Shown here in pieces: positions 11,392-24,720 of a stretch of DNA of 64,000 nt. Every line of letters starts with the position of its first letter. Position 1 is the first letter of the stretch. Made by a program: the position numbers and the translations under genes. This stretch comes from Ceratodon purpureus (lineage: Eukaryota > Streptophyta > Bryopsida > Pseudoditrichales > Ditrichaceae), in the NCBI GenBank assembly GCA_014871385.1, contig CM026425.1, positions 5,681,243-5,745,242 of the forward strand, read 5' to 3'. Under the pieces are notes generated by a model. The model was not told the DNA's origin, made no database searches, and saw nothing but the letters and a program-made list of their open reading frames with translations.

Positions 11392-14300
11392 CTACTTCTG
11401 TAATGATTCAGCAAAACTGATGTCACGTAGCCGCAATGTCACTGCCCTCTTATGGGCATCAAGACCCTCGACTTCAGCCATTTTGGCAACATATGGCCCG
11501 AGTTGTTTCAGACCTTCTGCTGTCAAAGACTGCACGGTCATGTATTTGACGAAAGAATCCAGAGACACACCCCCGTACATCCGAGAGTAGCCATACGTAG
11601 GCAGCACGTGGTTGGTCCCACTGGCATAGTCACCAACACTTTCTGGTGTCCACCTTCCCAAAAACACAGACCCTGCCACAAGGGAAAGTGAGGTTACTGA
11701 TTAAAATTATGCCATCATTTCATGAGCGCATGTCATTGTGATCTACCATGCTTCAAGTAAGAGGATCAAACTATCAACCATCGTAACTAGCGCAAACTGC
11801 ACAATTATCAACAGCTTGAAACTGATTGATCACCTGCATTGTCGAGAGTGTCCAACCATTGCTCGGCATCCTCCACGTTGACAATCAAATGTTCAGGAGC
11901 GTACATGTTTGAAAATTCACATGCCTGCAGCATGTTCAGATTATTTGTGAGTACTTGACGAGTGCCATACACGGAATATGACCAAACTATAAACGAAATG
12001 CATAAAATCCTGTGCACAGCTAAAAGAATCCAGATGTTAAACGAAGGAGAATACAGCATCCCTTATACAATGTGCTGTGCAATGTCAGTTTGTAATGATC
12101 CGAAGTGCGGACGAAGCACATCACCTCTGCCATATCTTTCACGACGACAATGTAGCTGTGAGAAAGAGCTTTAGTTGCGATTGTGTCCCTGGGTAGCTCC
12201 CTGCATTGTCTCTCAACCTCGTTCTCTATGGCAGTGATGTCTACCTCATCCCCTACTGCTACAAGGACCACCTGACTATCGGGCCCGTGCTCTGCCTGCA
12301 AAACGTAGAAGTAAATAAGATTACAACGGGACGGTAAGGGCATCAATAGCTTGGTTAGACAAGCAGTACTAGTTAAAAATCAAACGACAAGGTTCAAAAA
12401 CCTAAACAAACTAGCATCATCGATGAGCCTATGAATCAAAAATAAAAAGCTCATGTTCTAATTAGTATCCAACAATCTTTGATGAAAAAGAAACACGTAA
12501 TAGTCATTAAGTAGCTACCTGAGAGAGCAGATCTGCAGCCACGTGGACAGGAGAGGCGAGCTTGTCGGCGATCACCAAAACTTCTGAGGGTCCAGCGGGC
12601 ATATCGATGGCTACCATTGCTTCACTATTCTGGTGTGCACAAATTAATTAGCAGGCATACGTCAATACTCTCTCATACCAAAGCAAATCTTCTTGGATTT
12701 CATGTCGTAAGGTAAAATTTGGAATCAAACTTTGCCAATGCTTCAAAAAATAGAATCCACATTCATTCTCAGCAGATCGTGCCAGAAGTAAAGAAACGCT
12801 GCAACTAAGATCCTATCAGTAGGGCTGAGGTAATTGCATGCACCAAAACCAACACTGGAGAAACAAAAGGAATAGGTGCTTCAGTTCACATTCAATAACT
12901 GGAACAAGTCCTAGACTGGAGCAGGTCTAGAACGTAATCCTAAGAGTATAAGGGATATACCTGCAGCAACATCTTCGCAGCCGTAACATACTGATTTCCA
13001 GGTCCAAACACTTTATCCACCTGCTCATGCATTTTGATACTCAATGAAATTGAATAAATAGCTTCTTAAAATCCTAGCAAACTCAGAATGATTTCCCTCT
13101 ATTTCTTACATAAAAAGTTTCATGCAATATGCTGTAAACGGTCGATATGAAATGGATTTACACCACCCAAGGTGAGCTTAATTCACTATGTTTTTCAAGC
13201 ATCCCAATGATAGACCACTCTTGCATGATAAATTTTCTAGGACTCTGTACTCATGAAAACACACCTTTGGACATGTCTCAGTGCCCCAAGCCATTGCTGA
13301 AACAGCCTGCATAGCCACCCCTAGAATATTAGATGCAATGCTACTGACATCCTTTCTACCATTCATGTAGTATCTATGCTTCATGCACACTCACTCCTGA
13401 AATCAAAACTATTGTATTCGATAATCAAATATCTTTCACGCTCCAGAACATGTGATGCAAGTAAATTTAAGAACTGTATTGAAGCAAGCACAAACTGCGA
13501 ATACAAACCTGAGCTCCACCAGCCTTCAAGATGTGTGTCACACCCGATTTCTTGGCACAGTACAAAACTTCCTGCCAGCAGATGCCCTCTCTGTCAGACC
13601 ACTGTCTTTTATACTGCAAACCAGAACCTACAGAAAAATAAAGAGCACTCGCCAACTTCTTACGTCGTGATAGGGTGAAAGAAATAAACAATGCCCTTGA
13701 CTGCGAGGACGTCGAACTTACAGGGCAAATAGAACCGTCCTTCCTTGGTGGTGTTGCAACAACCACGGTCTTGCACCCAGCAATTTGTGCAGGCTGTACT
13801 CCAGCAAGATAAATGTTAAACACGCAAGCACTCATGAAAAAGGTTTTCAAAACAAAACAAAACAAAACAAAACAAAAAAAAAAAACAAAAAAACGCAAGT
13901 AACTAAGAGCAACACAAAGCACATTTTCACACAACCGCCCCTCTTCTTACGCCACGGCAGAGTATGGTCACAAGAGAAAACTATGCTCTGCACAACTGCT
14001 TCGTGAATGGATTTAAGTGCTCCAGGTTGCTTGGCAAAACTTACCACAGCCAGCATAAGAGTAGTTGATGGAAGAACTGCTGTGCCTCCTGGAACGTAAA
14101 GACCAACATTGTTGATAGCCCTAGGTACTCTCCTGCAATTCACGCCCTTTCAGCGGAAAAAAAGGGAAAAATTAATTAGTCACAAATTCTTTCGCAGAAT
14201 ACATGGGTTAAAAACAATTACTGTACTTACACAGAGGGCAACCTCAAGTTCCCTCAATAAATCTAAATGCAGAAACACTTGTCCGCATTTAATATACCTA

Positions 14301-16407
14301 ACCAAGAACAGAAGCAATAAGGCTTCTAAAAGCACTTACCGACATAGTCTCTACTTGAAGGTGTTGATTCTTCTGCTGTGCAGCATGAAAACACTTAATA
14401 TTCTCATAAGCCACATCGAATGCTGCTTTTACTTCAGGATCAAGCTGCACACATTATTCACAGATCAGAAGAATACAGCTATAGGCCGAAGTTCTCAGAA
14501 AGAGTGGTCTTACAAATTGGTGTGTACTTGCTATGTATCAAGTTGTCAGATCTTGATATGAAATTAGATAATCTTCGGCCAAGGAGCTCAAAACCACATC
14601 GTCAATTTACAATGCTGCCCCAGGGCATCAATCAATGAGAAATCGGTCCGTCACAGGAAGCATAACTTACCACAGCGTCAGGCAAATCTGCAACTTTATC
14701 GACTACAGTTTCAAGATCTACTTGGTCAAATCGACTTGTATACCTGCCACGAAAATCACAAACCTTATCACTTAAACTCATCTGCTTCCAACAAACCTTA
14801 CATTTAGTATCCGCACTTCACTACACCATAATCTCTCTCCAAATTCACCTCTGTCAAAAACAAGAAGCACTTCTGAGCATCCAAGACAGTTGTTGAGCCT
14901 ATCTGAAAAGCAAGGGATCAAGAAAGCAGAAACCCACTCTTTCACAGCCGCGTCTCCACGACTCCGAATATTCTCCACAATAGGGCCAACCTAAGGACGT
15001 GAAGAAAGAGGGGTCAGTCATTACCTCAAAAAATTTAAGCCATTGTATTGGAGAATTCAAAGCTGTCTATGGAAACATTAGAGCACAAGAAACAGCAAAC
15101 ATAACTGGAAGTACTTCTACCTGAGACAATTCATAGAAAGAGGATAATCTGTACTTATATATTATGCATTCCAGAAGGAAAGGTGCGGATTCAGAACTTA
15201 AGTTCCCGGCCGAGCAACAAACACAACAAGTATACCATTTAATATCTAAGTCGCTGACACTATCTTCTCGTTGTGGCAAGATCCTCATCCATTACTCACT
15301 TCCTCCAATCCAAAACTAGTTTAAAGTCTACACTTTATATTGACCTCTACTAGTAAAGAGAAACTGCCGTGTCCGAAACAAATAGCAGTAGTAGGAACAA
15401 CATACTCACCGTTCCAAAAATTGAAGTGAAGTCAATACGAGGGCGAGCACGAAGGGCTTGTACTTGATCAGGGTTAAGTTCGGATAATTTATGCACTTTA
15501 ATTCCTGAGGATTTTGTTACCTCCTCGGTAGCTGCAGCTTGCGCCATTGCCATGCCAGATGCTTTGGGTTCTGCGCGTAGATGCAACATATTGAGTATTG
15601 AGACAGAAGAACCTCTTGCAACCACAACAATAAACAAATGTAGCATCACATCCATTCCATTTTAGTCAAACATTCGACAAGAAGACAATCTCGAAGAAGA
15701 TTATTAGCAGGTGCAAATCACTCCATCATCTGACCCTACACATGATTTGTTCCGGTGAAAACTGCCCACGACATTCCAAACACATCTTCCACTCACTAAA
15801 CAAACGACACTGCCTGTGATTGAGCAAAACATACTCGCTCCTCTTAAAATTACTCATACCACAGATGACCCTAGCTCAGTCCCGAACACCAGAACGTCAC
15901 ATGTGAGCTCCTACCGCTACGAAACCCAACTTGCAAGCTGGACAAACTGAAAATTCCCCACGAAACACATGCTACTACACCGCCTTGAACATCTGCTGTG
16001 CACATACTCACACTCGGAAACTCTCCACCGCGAATTCACCCCAATTCTCCAGAAAAAATCACACTCTCTAACATGATTCCCTAACCTACGAATTGCCTGA
16101 AAATTGACATAACCCGGCACCCAAACTGCCAAAACAATCACAAGAAAAACTCTCCAGGACTCTCTGAGAAATGCATGAGCGCAGAAGCCTCACCAACCGG
16201 ACCTGCAACCGCCACTCGCTTCACCTCCGCCGCGAACGAGCTCGAGCCCCACAACGCAGAAGCCTTAAACCCTACCCCAGAGGAGAGCTCACATTGCTTG
16301 AAACCCCCGACCGTTGCGCTCCGACTCCCGTGCTTGTGCTTGTGCTTGCCACCAAACGAAAGGGCAACAGTGGGCGACGCGAGGAAGGGTGACGCCCTGG
16401 TCACCAT
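11392..16407 (-). CDS. HISN8: Histidinol dehydrogenase, plastid-targeted
   Basis: Catalyses the last two oxidations of histidine synthesis, L-histidinol to L-histidine with NAD, in the plastid. Fourteen exons join in frame: 16407-16194, 15570-15410, 14990-14938, 14743-14671, 14444-14340, 14146-14045, 13793-13722, 13571-13509, 13306-13265, 13020-12961, 12629-12519, 12295-12125, 11924-11834 and 11672-11392, giving 532 residues. Residues matching the bacterial zinc ligands and catalytic pair are present: Gln352 and His355 (SQ/AEH, split by an intron), Glu420-His421 (YAPEHLI), Asp454 ([10 protein letters not shown]) and His513 ([11 protein letters not shown]). [13 protein letters not shown] and [12 protein letters not shown] are also family motifs. 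The first roughly 75 residues are Ser/Ala/basic, consistent with a transit peptide. ATG 16407 is the first Met in its frame. The acceptor at 14147 (GAAAG) is the weakest call. Confidence 0.98.
13848..13892. repeat. (AAAAC)n microsatellite in a HISN8 intron
   Basis: Five or more AAAAC units followed by an A-rich run lie inside the HISN8 intron between exons 13793-13722 and 14146-14045. On the gene strand this is a GTTTT run and may contribute to the pyrimidine-rich tract of that intron. It is a simple repeat with no other visible role. Confidence 0.85.
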
Positions 16408-17299
16408 AGCCGCTAACCCAAACTCCCCAACCCAAAATCCCAAATGCCTCCCTGAATTCCCAAATAAATGCCTCCAAAACAACACCTCGCACTCTGGAAG
16501 ATGATTGCAGACAATTCAGATGGCTTGCAGATGATGTGCAGATGATGTGCAGATGCTTAGCACATGCGTTGCAGATGTGGAAACAGCAACCCACTTGCGA
16601 GGTGTGTCTCTGAATGCTCGTGAAGGCTGCTCCACAGAGTCCACCACCACATCGCGGCTGTCAGCGGCGATGCGCGTCTCTGAAACTGCGGGCATCTACC
16701 ATTCACGCATTCCTTCATCTCCGACATCTACTCTTCGCCAACATGTGGGCTAACTCTCTCACAAACACATCAACTTCACCCAGTTACTGAAAATCATCGC
16801 TCTGGCGTTCATGCTGCAAAACCAACTTCAACTTGGTGTTCGAGTCTCTGATTTGGGGCTCTGAAGCTGGGATTCCCGCTCAGAAAGTTCATCATTAGGG
16901 TAAAAACTTATGTCATTTCATGATTGCGGATGTTTGGTTTGGTTTTGGATTTAGCTTTCATTTGAAGCAGGGTTTTGGTTTTTTAGGGTTTTGGCGGGGG
17001 TTTGGGGTAAGACGCTCAGGGAGAGTTTTGTTTCCGTTGGAAGTATCAGAGGCATCGGTGTTTGCAGGTTGAGTGATAGATTCTTTGAGTGAGTTTGATT
17101 TGTGATGTTGAGTTGTGGTTTGGTGATGTTGAGAGATGGTGATCTGATGGTGGTTTGATGTTGTGGTTTGAGGGTGATTTGATTTGGGAGTGTTTGGGTT
17201 GTGTGGGGAGTAAGTTGTGGTGGAGTTTTTGGTGGTGAGGTTTGGGTTCCTGACGTTGAGGGGGGTTGTAGTTGACGAGGTTGGCGAGAGGGAGCAGCA
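16408..17299. promoter_or_regulatory. Shared divergent promoter region of HISN8 and NUP93
   Basis: The two start codons point away from each other across 892 bp, so both promoters and 5' UTRs must lie here. Near HISN8 an 11-bp unit GCAGATGATGT is tandemly repeated (16527-16548, with a partial third copy). Near NUP93, about 16980-17290, the plus strand is almost free of C and rich in G and T, which is a strong strand skew in the presumed 5' UTR. Paired regulation is an inference from layout only. Confidence 0.65.
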
Positions 17300-20200
17300 A
17301 TGGCGGGGCGGGATACGGATATGCGGAGCTGGGCGGACCTGTTGCATAATTCCTCGCAGCTGCTGCAGTCCAACACGCCTTCTGCACCGCTGCCTCCGAT
17401 CCAGGTACATTGTGCGCTTCCCCCAGTTGTGGTGCTTTAGGGCAGGCGATCAATCTGGCGCTTGATGAGGGGATCTTTCTTTTTGCATTTTTTGATGTTT
17501 CAGTGGGCTTCTCGGTGGCTGAACTTTAGGTTTGAGGACAGTTTTCATGGTGAATCATGGAATTGGGTTGAACTTGCGACTTGTGTCTTGAGTTATTGGG
17601 TCCTCTTGGACCTGGTTCGGTTTGAGAGTTGAAGGAGAGCGTGGTTTTTTGAGAAGCGGGAGTTGTTTTTTGTGCTCATGATGTTATTGTTGGCCGCTAT
17701 AGAGAAGCTTGGAACAATTGGAGACCCTATCTCGACAGCTCAAAGCTCGCACCTCCCGTTACGAAGCTCCGAATGAGGCAATTGCTGCAACTCGGTAAGT
17801 CTGGGTTACACTTGATGATTGTATTTGAAATAAGTGAACTGTATGTGGACGTGGTCATGAAATAATATTTTGGTGTTGCTTAGAAAGTATTGCCATTCAT
17901 GAGGCGGGCTTTTGGAAGATGTGGTGATGATATGGGACTCAGATTTGGTGTATGGAAGTGGGCTCTTGGATGAGGTTTTTCGCGTCTACCTGAGGGTCTC
18001 TTGAAACGAAATGGCGCCTTCGTTTTGTTGTTATTAAGGATTTTTCTGTTGCCTGTTGCAGATTGCTTGCTCGAGAAGGTATCAGTGCCGATCAGCTGAC
18101 ACGTGATTTGAAATCGTTTGAGCTTAAGGTTTGATTTTCTTTGCTCCAAACTTACAGTTGATGCATTTTTCTCGATCCCAGGATATTATGTGCCGTTCTT
18201 GTTTCGTTTGAAGGAGTCCGAGCAGCATGATTCAGGGTGGATTTTTGTATGCATAAATAGGTAGTTCGTGAGACATGCAGGAAGTATAATGAGTCACACA
18301 AGGGAACATTTGAAGTAGCAGTTTGAGCACGTTTGGATGAATCTAAGTGTGTGCATAATGCAGACTTCCTTTGAAGATGTGTTTCCCGTGGAAGCAACAA
18401 GTGTGGAAGAGTACTTACAGCAGGTGCGTTATTGATTACTTTGTTACGACCGCTCTATTTCTCCTTGTTCACTTTTGCTTTGAACTAGAAGACTTCCCAC
18501 AATCTCCGCTTGCTGAAATATAATAGAAGACTCCCGTAATAACTTGCTATGTCTGTAGTTTTGGTACTTCTATGTTTGTGGATAAATGATCCATTTAACT
18601 AAATGTCACGTGGTGCCTTCATTTAATTCTAATGTTGTAAGAAAACAAGCTCTGATTTCTGGATTGAGGAATTCAGGTGCATGAAATGGCCATGGTGTCA
18701 GCCATCCAAGAAGCACAACGAGACAACCTTCGCAGTTTTCATTCCTATATGCTCAAAGTAGTGGAGGTGTGTTAACGCCAAAGCTATCAATCTACCTGCA
18801 TATTATCTTTATTTCACTTGGCTGAGGATGAATTCTCTGTTTAGAGGCAGTTGAAGTGTTCTTTCATATCCATGTTTGAAAGAACACTAGCTTTATTGAT
18901 TTACCTGGAGTTATGAGACTAGTTGAATTTTGGAGATGACTTCCAATGGTTTTTTCGTGCAACTAAACACAATTGCCTCTGCCGCAGGATGACTGGGCGA
19001 AAGAAAAACGGGACTTTTTAAACAACTTAAGCCGATTACCACAGGCCCCACCAAATTCCGGAAATCAAAGATCATCTGGACATGCAGTCCAACCTTATCA
19101 AGGCTCTTCAACAATCACTCCGCTACGGGTTCAGGATACTCCGCGAGGCTCGGAATCCGTGTTTACAGCACATCAGAATATGGACTCCAGGAAGGCTGCA
19201 GCTTATGCGAATGTTGTGACGAGGTTAAATGAAGCTAGAGAGCGCAGCTTGCCTTTCAAAGTAAGTTTAGGTTGCTTAAATGAAACCTTGACAGAGGTTT
19301 TCCTGTTAACCATACGCGTGCACATCCAAAGAAACCTTTAACCTGCTATTGTAGCGGAGGTGCTAATTTTGTACCTTTTTTTGTATGCTTTTGAAAAATT
19401 GTGGTAGCGAAGAGTCCCAATCTAGAAGTCCTCCAGATGTTGATACAGCCTTGGCAGTTATCCTGTTTTCACTAAACTTGAAGTTATCCTGTATTGTACA
19501 GCATCCAGTATTCCGTTTCCTAGTGAATATACAGTGATTAGGAAAGGCATAATAATGATACGAGCATGGCAGCTCAGTCAGCCTGTTGATGCTTGTTGCG
19601 ATTATGATTATTTCGGATTCATGTAATTCAATTTAATCTCGTCTATGTGAATACAGGTTGCAACCGCTATGCGATCTGCCTATGAGAGCGCTGCATTAGA
19701 AACTACAACGTCTAAGTCCGTGAGCTTAACAAAGATCTGGCACCTCTTGCAGGTGATTTTTGTTGATTGTTAATACTTTGCACTAGGATACATACATTAG
19801 CTCCAATCATGTTTCAAGCTGTTTGTGGCTAGGACTCAATATTATTTTTATCTTGAAGTTCCATTGGTGTGATTGAATGGATACAAGGGCATTGACGATG
19901 CTTTGGTAATGGTAGCTGACATTTTTATTTTTCGTGTTTCTGCCAGTCTCTTTTAAGCGAAGATGTGGATATGTCTCCCAATGTTAGCAAAAAAGCTTCA
20001 ATGCTTGCAGGCGCAAGGAGACACTTGGAGGCAGGTCACGAAAAGTATATCCTGGACACTATCCACAACCATCCTAGTCAGGTATCTTCTCATCTATAGC
20101 ACGGTGTCACTTGTGATGAATGTGGGTCATGGTGTCCCTCCATTTGTAAGGGTGTGAATATGTACACTGGAATCCAAAAATGTACCATAATCCATTTTGC

Positions 20201-23200
20201 ATTTTAAATGTGCTAATTTTAAGGTGTCCTTCGAATGTTGTTCTTCTAAGATCCTCCTTACTGAACTAGCTAGTTGCTATGACAGGCAGCTCTTGGAGGC
20301 TCAACTGGGAATTTGCAGCGAATCAGGGCTTTCCTTCGTGTAAGTCATCCCTCTCAGTATTTCTCCTGGATGGCATAGCTGTTGAATTTTCTTTTGTCCT
20401 TCTCATTTTTAGCAACCAGGTTAAACCTAGAAGGTTGTAGAGCTGAATTACGACTGTCGTTCTCAGATACGTTAAGGGTCAAGTGAACTCAGTAGTCCTA
20501 AGATAAACTGGACACTTGGTTAGAATGGATCTTTTAATGCTTGGATGTGGTCTTAAAACCGAATTTCTTACAGGTGCGGTTACAAGATCAAGCGACTGTA
20601 TTAGATTTTGATGCCTCAGACTTGCAAAGACAGCCTCCTCTGGACACTTCATGGCACCAGGTAATTATTTGATGGTTCGTCCGTTCAGCAAGTACACCGT
20701 ACCAGTGCGTTGATGTAGTCAATTTCTTACATTAGCAATTGCCTCATAATTCCGTCTGCAAGGCAATTAAATCCGTGTTGGATTGATTGTGTCCTAATTT
20801 AAGTTTGGTTGCAATCTTAGTGTTGCTGTCTGAGAATAATTGTCTCGAGGAAAACAATTCCCAAAATTTGTCGATGACTTTCTTTTCAGCAGTACCTTTA
20901 GCATAGATCGAATGGGAAGACTTGTCTTTAAAATCTTTATTAACATCTCTGTTGTTCACTTTTTGGTGCAGATCTACTACTGTTTAAGATCAGGTTATTA
21001 TGATGAAGCCATTTCGGTGGCTCAGCAGTCCAGATTGTGCCGCTCATTTGCTGGACAGGTAGTTCTAAAAAAATTGTTGGTGATGACGTCAATAAAGTCA
21101 CCTTTTATGGGTCTCGTTCTGAGTTTTCAAGTCTAAGGTTCGATGTTTGGATGCAGTTGGGAGAGTGGGTTGCGAAAGGAGGTTCAGTTTCACCAAACAC
21201 AGCGGCTGCTGTATTGGAGGAATGTGAAAGAATGGTCCGATCTGGTGATAGGGCAGGTAGAGGTGGATATGACAAGAAAAAACTCCTGCTCTATACGATT
21301 GTTTGCGGTAGCAGGCAGCAAGCTGACAGCTTACTTCGGGATATGCCAGCTCTATTTAGCACCATCGAGGATTTTCTGTGGTTCAGGCTTGCTATGATTG
21401 GAAACCCATCTGACACGTCTTCTCAACCTCGGACCTCAGCTGACGGTTCAATGTCATACACCCTTGAAGAACTCCAGAGTTATCTTACAAAGTTTCAGCC
21501 CTCTCACTACACAAAGAATGGCAAGGACCCGTTGGTTTATCCATACGTGCTCCTTCTCAGCCTACAGTTCCATGCTGCGATTGTCTATATGATCAAGGAG
21601 GACAGTCATGTCGACAGTGTGCATATTGCTATTGCAGTAGCAGACTATGGATGTTTGTCTGAGGGAACTACTGGGGTGAAGAAGCTTGGATCTATGGATG
21701 CTGCCTCTGAGGCAGCTAGTATTATCAGACACTATGCATTGACATATGTAAGGCAGGGAAATATGTCTTTAGCTTTAGAGTATTACGCTCAGGCTGCAGC
21801 AGCTGTTGGTGGAGGGGCTGTGGCGTGGAGTGGACATGGTAACGGTGATCAACAACGGCAACATCACCTTCTGCTAAAACAGCTTATAACAGGTAGCAAT
21901 TTAAGGATCCTGGTCCTGTTGCATTTTGGATATTATACAAATTGACTGAAAAGTTTACTGTTCTCCTCTTGAGAATCTAGAGCAGAGGCAATCATTTTCT
22001 TATCATGCTTTTCTTGTATGAAAGATGTTTCTTAGTAGCAGTATTCGATTGTCTCTTGCAAACAGTTAGTAGAACAAAATCAGCCCGTTTTTTGACCTAT
22101 TGAAATGTGGGCTGAAGAACTTCTTCTCCGAGATGGTGGGATTCCACTGCTGCTTGGTGGTAGAGGATCAGGTTCAGAGGGCTCTTTACGGCGCTTCGTA
22201 CCTGACCCACAGAACCAACGCAGTTTGCTATTGGAAGCTGCTCGGCAATGCCAGGAATCTGGCTTTCATGACAAGGTCTGTTTTTTTTTCTCTTTAATGA
22301 GGTTTTTCTTAGTCATGATTACAACCTCAGATATCTCTATCCCGGTTGTCTGATCCTATGATTTTGTGGCAGGCTGTTGAGCTACTAAAACGCATTGGGG
22401 AGTTTTCTACAGCTTTAGAGATTGTTAACCAGTGCTTGTCTGATACAATTGCTGCCACGGCTAGTGGTCGCGGTGATGGAGACACCAAGTCTTCTGGGCT
22501 TATTTATGCTGGCAACGAAATACTTGATGCGTACAAAGTGGTTGGAGGTTCCAGGTTGCGACATGCTCTTATATTCTCTTGAATAGTACTTCGCTACAAT
22601 TTTCCTACCAGTCTTCATGCTCGCATTGTTCTGTACCAGAACTAGCTTACACTACTATTTAGTAGAAGACTGTTGGTTTCCCACCTTCTGAGCTGCATCT
22701 ATGGTGCAGCTCCGAGTGTTAGCAGTACTTTTTTATGCTCGGATTCTAATGCTTTACTGTTACTCCCAAATGCAGTTCGCAGAATTTAGAACAGGTTGCG
22801 GGGCAACAAACAGCGTTTAGGCAATTGGAGTCGATACTTGCGTTCTACAGATTCACCAGAAGTGGGAGGTATAGTGATGCTTTAATGGAACTCGGGAAAT
22901 TGGCGTTCTTACCCTTCGGCTCCCGAACACCTGAGAACAGTGCTGAAGCTTTGCGTTACACCTCACTTTCTGTTCAGGTAAAATCCTTGCTGCAATGAGC
23001 CATCTAAGTTGAAAATGGAGGTTTCGAGGATTTATTTCGAGGATTCAAATCGTTGAGGATATTATTGCTTAGTTCGATTTTTTTTCGTGCAGTTCCTTCA
23101 AAACATTACTTTCAAATGCTCATGTGTGTAAATTATTGGACAAATATGTGCAGGCCTGCGTTCCAGATCTTCTGAGAGAGGCTCTCATTTGCTTGGACCA

Positions 23201-23593
23201 AGTAAATGACGCAGATGGAACTGTTCGCAGGTTGAAGTCAAAGGTGAGTTTAGAGAAGAGAATTTGTATTAGTTAGCTATAATGTTGTAGCCTTTTTCTG
23301 AGTATATCCTACCACAAAATACCGAAGGTAGTGTAGTTCTTTGCCTCGATGAAAATTCCTGGCAAGCTGTCTTCTGTTAGTTTCCTCTCTCAAAGCTTTT
23401 GATGTTATGGTTGCCCAAATACTTCTGTTTTAACGCTGATAAACACCATCGATTTTCCTTGTGAGGTCATAAAGGTTCATTTTGATATTGTACTAACACT
23501 GAGTTGCTTTTGCAGATTGCCAACTTCATTGCAAATTCCCTGCCAAGAAATTTACCTCAAGAACTATATGATCGAGTGGCACAAATCATGTGA
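17300..23593 (+). CDS. NUP93: Nuclear pore protein Nup93 (NIC96 family)
   Basis: Scaffold nucleoporin of the inner ring of the nuclear pore. Seventeen exons join in frame: 17300-17404, 17703-17794, 18062-18128, 18364-18423, 18677-18766, 18988-19260, 19657-19752, 19947-20081, 20286-20339, 20574-20660, 20972-21058, 21157-21892, 22118-22275, 22373-22554, 22776-22977, 23154-23243 and 23516-23593, giving 863 residues, close to the plant homologues. The N terminus has LLAREGISADQLTRDLKSFE, TSFEDVFPVEATSVEEYLQQ and VHEMAMVSAIQEAQRDN. The central part has GYDKKKLLLYTIVCGSRQ, STIEDFLWFRL and HYTKNGKDPLVYPYVLLLSL, all Nup93 hallmarks of the helical NIC96 domain. Exon 13 uses the acceptor after GGGCTGAAG (22117), which restores the expected ITELLLRDGG; the upstream ATG at 22104 is not the exon start. 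The short exons and phases match throughout. Confidence 0.97.
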
Positions 23594-24363
23594 AAGCCGT
23601 GCTGAAGCCCCATTTAGATGGCCATTTGCTTCAGGATCCATGGTCTTGAACTTGAAGACACTATGCAATCTCTCACTACTGTAGCTAGTGCAGCAATTTT
23701 GGATGCTTCGCGTTCATTGAGTCATTTGTAATATATGCCCCTGAAACCAACTGTTGTTTCTTCCAAGTTTTTACATACTCTACCTTGATTGTACCCTGCC
23801 TTGTCTATCAATCTCTGGGTTCCTGGGTGGGTCTTATGGTTTGATATGTGTGTCAAATGTACCATGATAAGCAAGAACAGGCAGAGGTGGTATGATGAGA
23901 GGCTAAAGGGTAAAGTTTTAGAGACCTGGGTTTTGAGAGAGCCTGCCATACACCTCTGCTTTGGAGCGGTTTCATGATTCCATCATCAGTATTCCACCTC
24001 AATGGTGACATACAGGTTTTAATCAATAGTGATATATACACATCTTGTCATTCCCACTTTGGTGATAGGTTGTCCTGAATTTCTGGACATTTTAGGAACC
24101 GACTCAATTTGTGCTGCTTGAACTAAACTTTCAAGGAGACTTACTTCTCTCCAAAGAATTCATTGAGGCAACTGTTCTAAGTGAGTAAATCCTAGAGTAA
24201 GTTTGGCAAACAGATGTAGTCTAAGACACAGATGAAAGCATTTGCAAAGAGAATCCCCAGTTGTTACGTAAGACCTTAGACCTCCATCTGGCTTACAAGC
24301 TTAAGGGTTTGGAACAGACCCAATTGGGGCTTGTAAAGACCTTTCTCATCCAGGTCGCGGCCT
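23594..24363. other. Intergenic, NUP93 3' flank
   Basis: Contains the NUP93 3' UTR at its left and no recognisable gene. Frames at 23722-24041 are not protein-like. Confidence 0.5.
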
Positions 24364-24436
24364 GGAAACAACCATCAACCTGTAAATTTCAAACTTGCCC
24401 GGAAACAACCATCAACCTGTAAATTTTAAACTCGCA
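24364..24436. repeat. Tandem duplication, about 37 bp x 2
   Basis: GGAAACAACCATCAACC followed by TGTAAATTT and an A-rich tail occurs twice head to tail (24364-24400 and 24401-24436) with only a few differences. It lies just before the composition change at about 24.7 kb. Confidence 0.85.
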
Positions 24437-24620
24437 TCTTTTTGCCTTCTTTCCACTAAACCTGTTTGTTGTAAAACCCTACAAGTTGCAAAAGAAAACC
24501 AAACCCTAGGAAAGAAATTAGCATACAATTTACCTTTAAAAGTCGACCGCAATTCCACTGAAACTAAAAAGGAACGAGACTCTGTTTAGGCAACTCAGGA
24601 TGCTCTAAGTCCATCAAAGT

Positions 24621-24680
24621 CTATTTATCGGCCTACGGATTAGAGGGCAACTATTTATCGGCCTACGGATTAGAGGGCAA
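24621..24680. repeat. Exact 30-bp tandem duplication
   Basis: The unit starting CTATTTATCGGCCTACGG is present at 24621-24650 and 24651-24680 without a mismatch. The flanks share GGATGCTCTAAGTC (about 24598 and 24684). The duplication lies immediately left of the AT-rich block and may mark a repaired break. Confidence 0.85.
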
Positions 24681-24720
24681 TTGAGGATGCTCTAAGTCAT
24701 GAGAGGCTTGACCCTTGGCT

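Noticed and set aside
17046-17453. Minus-strand frames rich in Thr, Pro, Asn and His
   Set aside because: They are the complement of the G/T-skewed NUP93 leader and first exon; low-complexity composition explains the lack of stops.
22104-22117. ATG-led start for NUP93 exon 13
   Set aside because: No AG precedes it; the AG at 22116-22117 gives the correct phase and the family motif.
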